Shown in pieces: positions 5,826-6,102 of a stretch of 6,102 bases of DNA; positions within the stretch are counted from its first letter, which is position 1; each line of letters opens with the position of its first letter. Source of the stretch: an uncultured Bdellovibrio sp. (GTDB taxonomy: Bacteria > Bdellovibrionota > Bdellovibrionia > Bdellovibrionales > Bdellovibrionaceae); assembly GCF_946478835.1 (NCBI RefSeq), contig NZ_CAMLDV010000191.1:1-6102 (forward strand), in the 5' to 3' direction. The position numbers were made by a program, and so were the translations under genes. Below the pieces are notes generated by a model. That model was not told the DNA's origin. It did not search any database and saw nothing but the letters and a program-made list of their open reading frames with translations.

Positions 5826-5854
5826 AGGATAGCACACCGTTTTTTGTGTACCAA
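5826..5854 (-). promoter_or_regulatory. Sigma-70-type promoter of the VWA lipoprotein gene
   Basis: On the minus strand TTGGTA (5854-5849) is followed after exactly 17 bases by TATCCT (5831-5826), preceded by TGC, which makes an extended -10. Each hexamer matches the consensus at four of six positions. Transcription would start near 5819, giving a very short leader of about a dozen bases that begins almost at the ribosome site. Confidence 0.5.
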
Positions 5855-5886
5855 AGCGGTCCGGGGTCTAGTCCTGTTTTGAAACA

Positions 5887-5900
5887 CCTGTAAATACAGG
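5887..5900. repeat. Inverted repeat CCTGTA-AA-TACAGG in the divergent intergenic region
   Basis: Two perfect 6-base arms (5887-5892 and 5895-5900) are separated by AA. The symmetry and size fit a dimeric helix-turn-helix regulator half-site pair. It lies about 33 bases upstream of the -35 of the minus-strand lipoprotein promoter and about 31 upstream of the -35 of the plus-strand promoter. Confidence 0.5.
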
Positions 5901-5916
5901 CATTCCCGGCATTTTA

Positions 5917-5928
5917 AGACCTAGGTCT
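5917..5928. repeat. Perfect 12-base palindrome AGACCTAGGTCT
   Basis: The 12 bases at 5917-5928 equal their own reverse complement. The palindrome ends two bases before the -35 hexamer of the promoter reading into the + strand gene at 5987, a common place for an activator or repressor site. Its centre is 29 bases from that of the CCTGTA/TACAGG repeat. Confidence 0.5.
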
Positions 5929-5930
5929 CA

Positions 5931-5960
5931 TTGTTAGACGGACCTTCGGCAGTTTAGAAT
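5931..5960 (+). promoter_or_regulatory. Sigma-70-type promoter of the right-end membrane protein gene
   Basis: TTGTTA (5931-5936, four of six matches) and TAGAAT (5955-5960, five of six matches) are 18 bases apart. Transcription would start near 5967, about 20 bases before the GTG start, leaving room for the ribosome site only. Confidence 0.5.
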
Positions 5961-5976
5961 TAAATCATATTAGGCG

Positions 5977-5989
5977 AGGAGGCCGGGTG
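5977..5989 (+). promoter_or_regulatory. Consensus ribosome binding site and GTG start at the right end
   Basis: A full AGGAGG (5977-5982) lies 4 bases before GTG at 5987-5989. The spacing is a little short but the match is perfect, and the frame opens directly into a hydrophobic segment. The next in-frame ATG would cut this segment away, so GTG is preferred. Confidence 0.65.
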
Positions 5990-6102
5990 AGCTTTTGGTT
6001 CTTACTACAAGTTCTAGTGAATTTGATTCTTTTAGCAGGCGTTGTAGGGATGTGGGTTCGCCTTAATCGTCCTCCCAAAGATGATCCTCGTTTGAGCAAA
6101 GG
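5987..6102 (+). CDS. Single-pass membrane protein, N-terminal part (3' truncated)
   Basis: Only 38 codons are present before the window ends. The product begins MSFWFLLQ and has one hydrophobic segment of about 22 residues (roughly 3-24), followed by WVRLNRPPKDDPRLSKG, a basic and proline-bearing stretch. The positive charges after the segment and few before it suggest an N-out anchor with the remainder in the cytoplasm. I cannot name the family: short proteins with such a start often continue into a coiled coil, but this is not visible here. It has its own promoter and a consensus ribosome site and is divergent from the VWA lipoprotein gene, with which it may share control. Confidence 0.65.
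   Translation, partial: MSFWFLLQVLVNLILLAGVVGMWVRLNRPPKDDPRLSK

Noticed and set aside
5159..5882. Several short + strand frames opposite the VWA lipoprotein gene
   Set aside because: They mirror the coding strand, lack ribosome sites, and their products are low-complexity Thr/Val/Ser-rich strings.
5804..5887. Longer version of the VWA lipoprotein starting at the ATG at 5887
   Set aside because: The extra 27 residues are polar and rich in Arg, Thr and Cys, have no good ribosome site, and would bury the lipoprotein signal peptide. They would also cover the predicted promoter and part of the 5887-5900 palindrome.
5887..5900. LexA (SOS) box reading of CCTGTAAATACAGG
   Set aside because: The enterobacterial box is CTGT-N8-ACAG, here the gap is only 4. 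The TTAC-N3-GTAA motif described for Bdellovibrio is not present either.

Overview
The window is a compact, gene-dense piece of bacterial chromosome with base composition around the mid-40s % GC by eye. Gene order and protein style (many short-spaced genes, exported Cys-containing proteins of unknown function, a VWA lipoprotein) suggest a Gram-negative bacterium of the Bdellovibrio type (Bdellovibrionota). That assignment is an inference from resemblance, not from a search. I see no mobile element, CRISPR array, tRNA or rRNA, and no gene-free stretch longer than about 180 bases.

Left part (1-3020, all + strand): a tightly packed five-gene operon. It begins with the C-terminal end of a response-regulator receiver domain. 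rsmD (16S rRNA m2G966 methyltransferase) follows with an ATGA overlap, then coaD (phosphopantetheine adenylyltransferase) with an 8-base overlap. Next is a class I aspartate aminotransferase that starts with TTG 11 bases after coaD. Last is a 222-residue membrane-anchored protein of unknown function whose ATG directly abuts the aminotransferase stop codon. Overlaps and zero gaps imply cotranscription and translational coupling. A housekeeping set (ribosome modification, CoA, aspartate) is thus tied to an envelope protein.

Middle (3021-4609): after a short AT-rich intergenic stretch with a TATAAT hexamer, a tandem 9-base repeat and a weak hairpin near the ribosome site, there is a 453-residue Sec-exported protein. 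It carries a perfect HExxHxxGxxH zinc-protease signature (metzincin consensus) and a C-terminal part with beta-propeller-like DG repeats. I do not recognise its family, and it is the most interesting object here. It ends at a strong 13-bp hairpin flanked by A and T runs that can serve as terminator for both converging genes.

Right part (4610-6102): on the minus strand lies a 398-residue lipoprotein with a Pro/Thr linker and a von Willebrand factor A domain with an intact MIDAS signature, ending in an odd Phe-rich tail. Its upstream region (5807-5986) is shared with a divergent + strand gene, of which only the N-terminal membrane segment is in the window. That region holds good sigma-70-type promoters for both directions and two palindromes between them, which look like operator sites.
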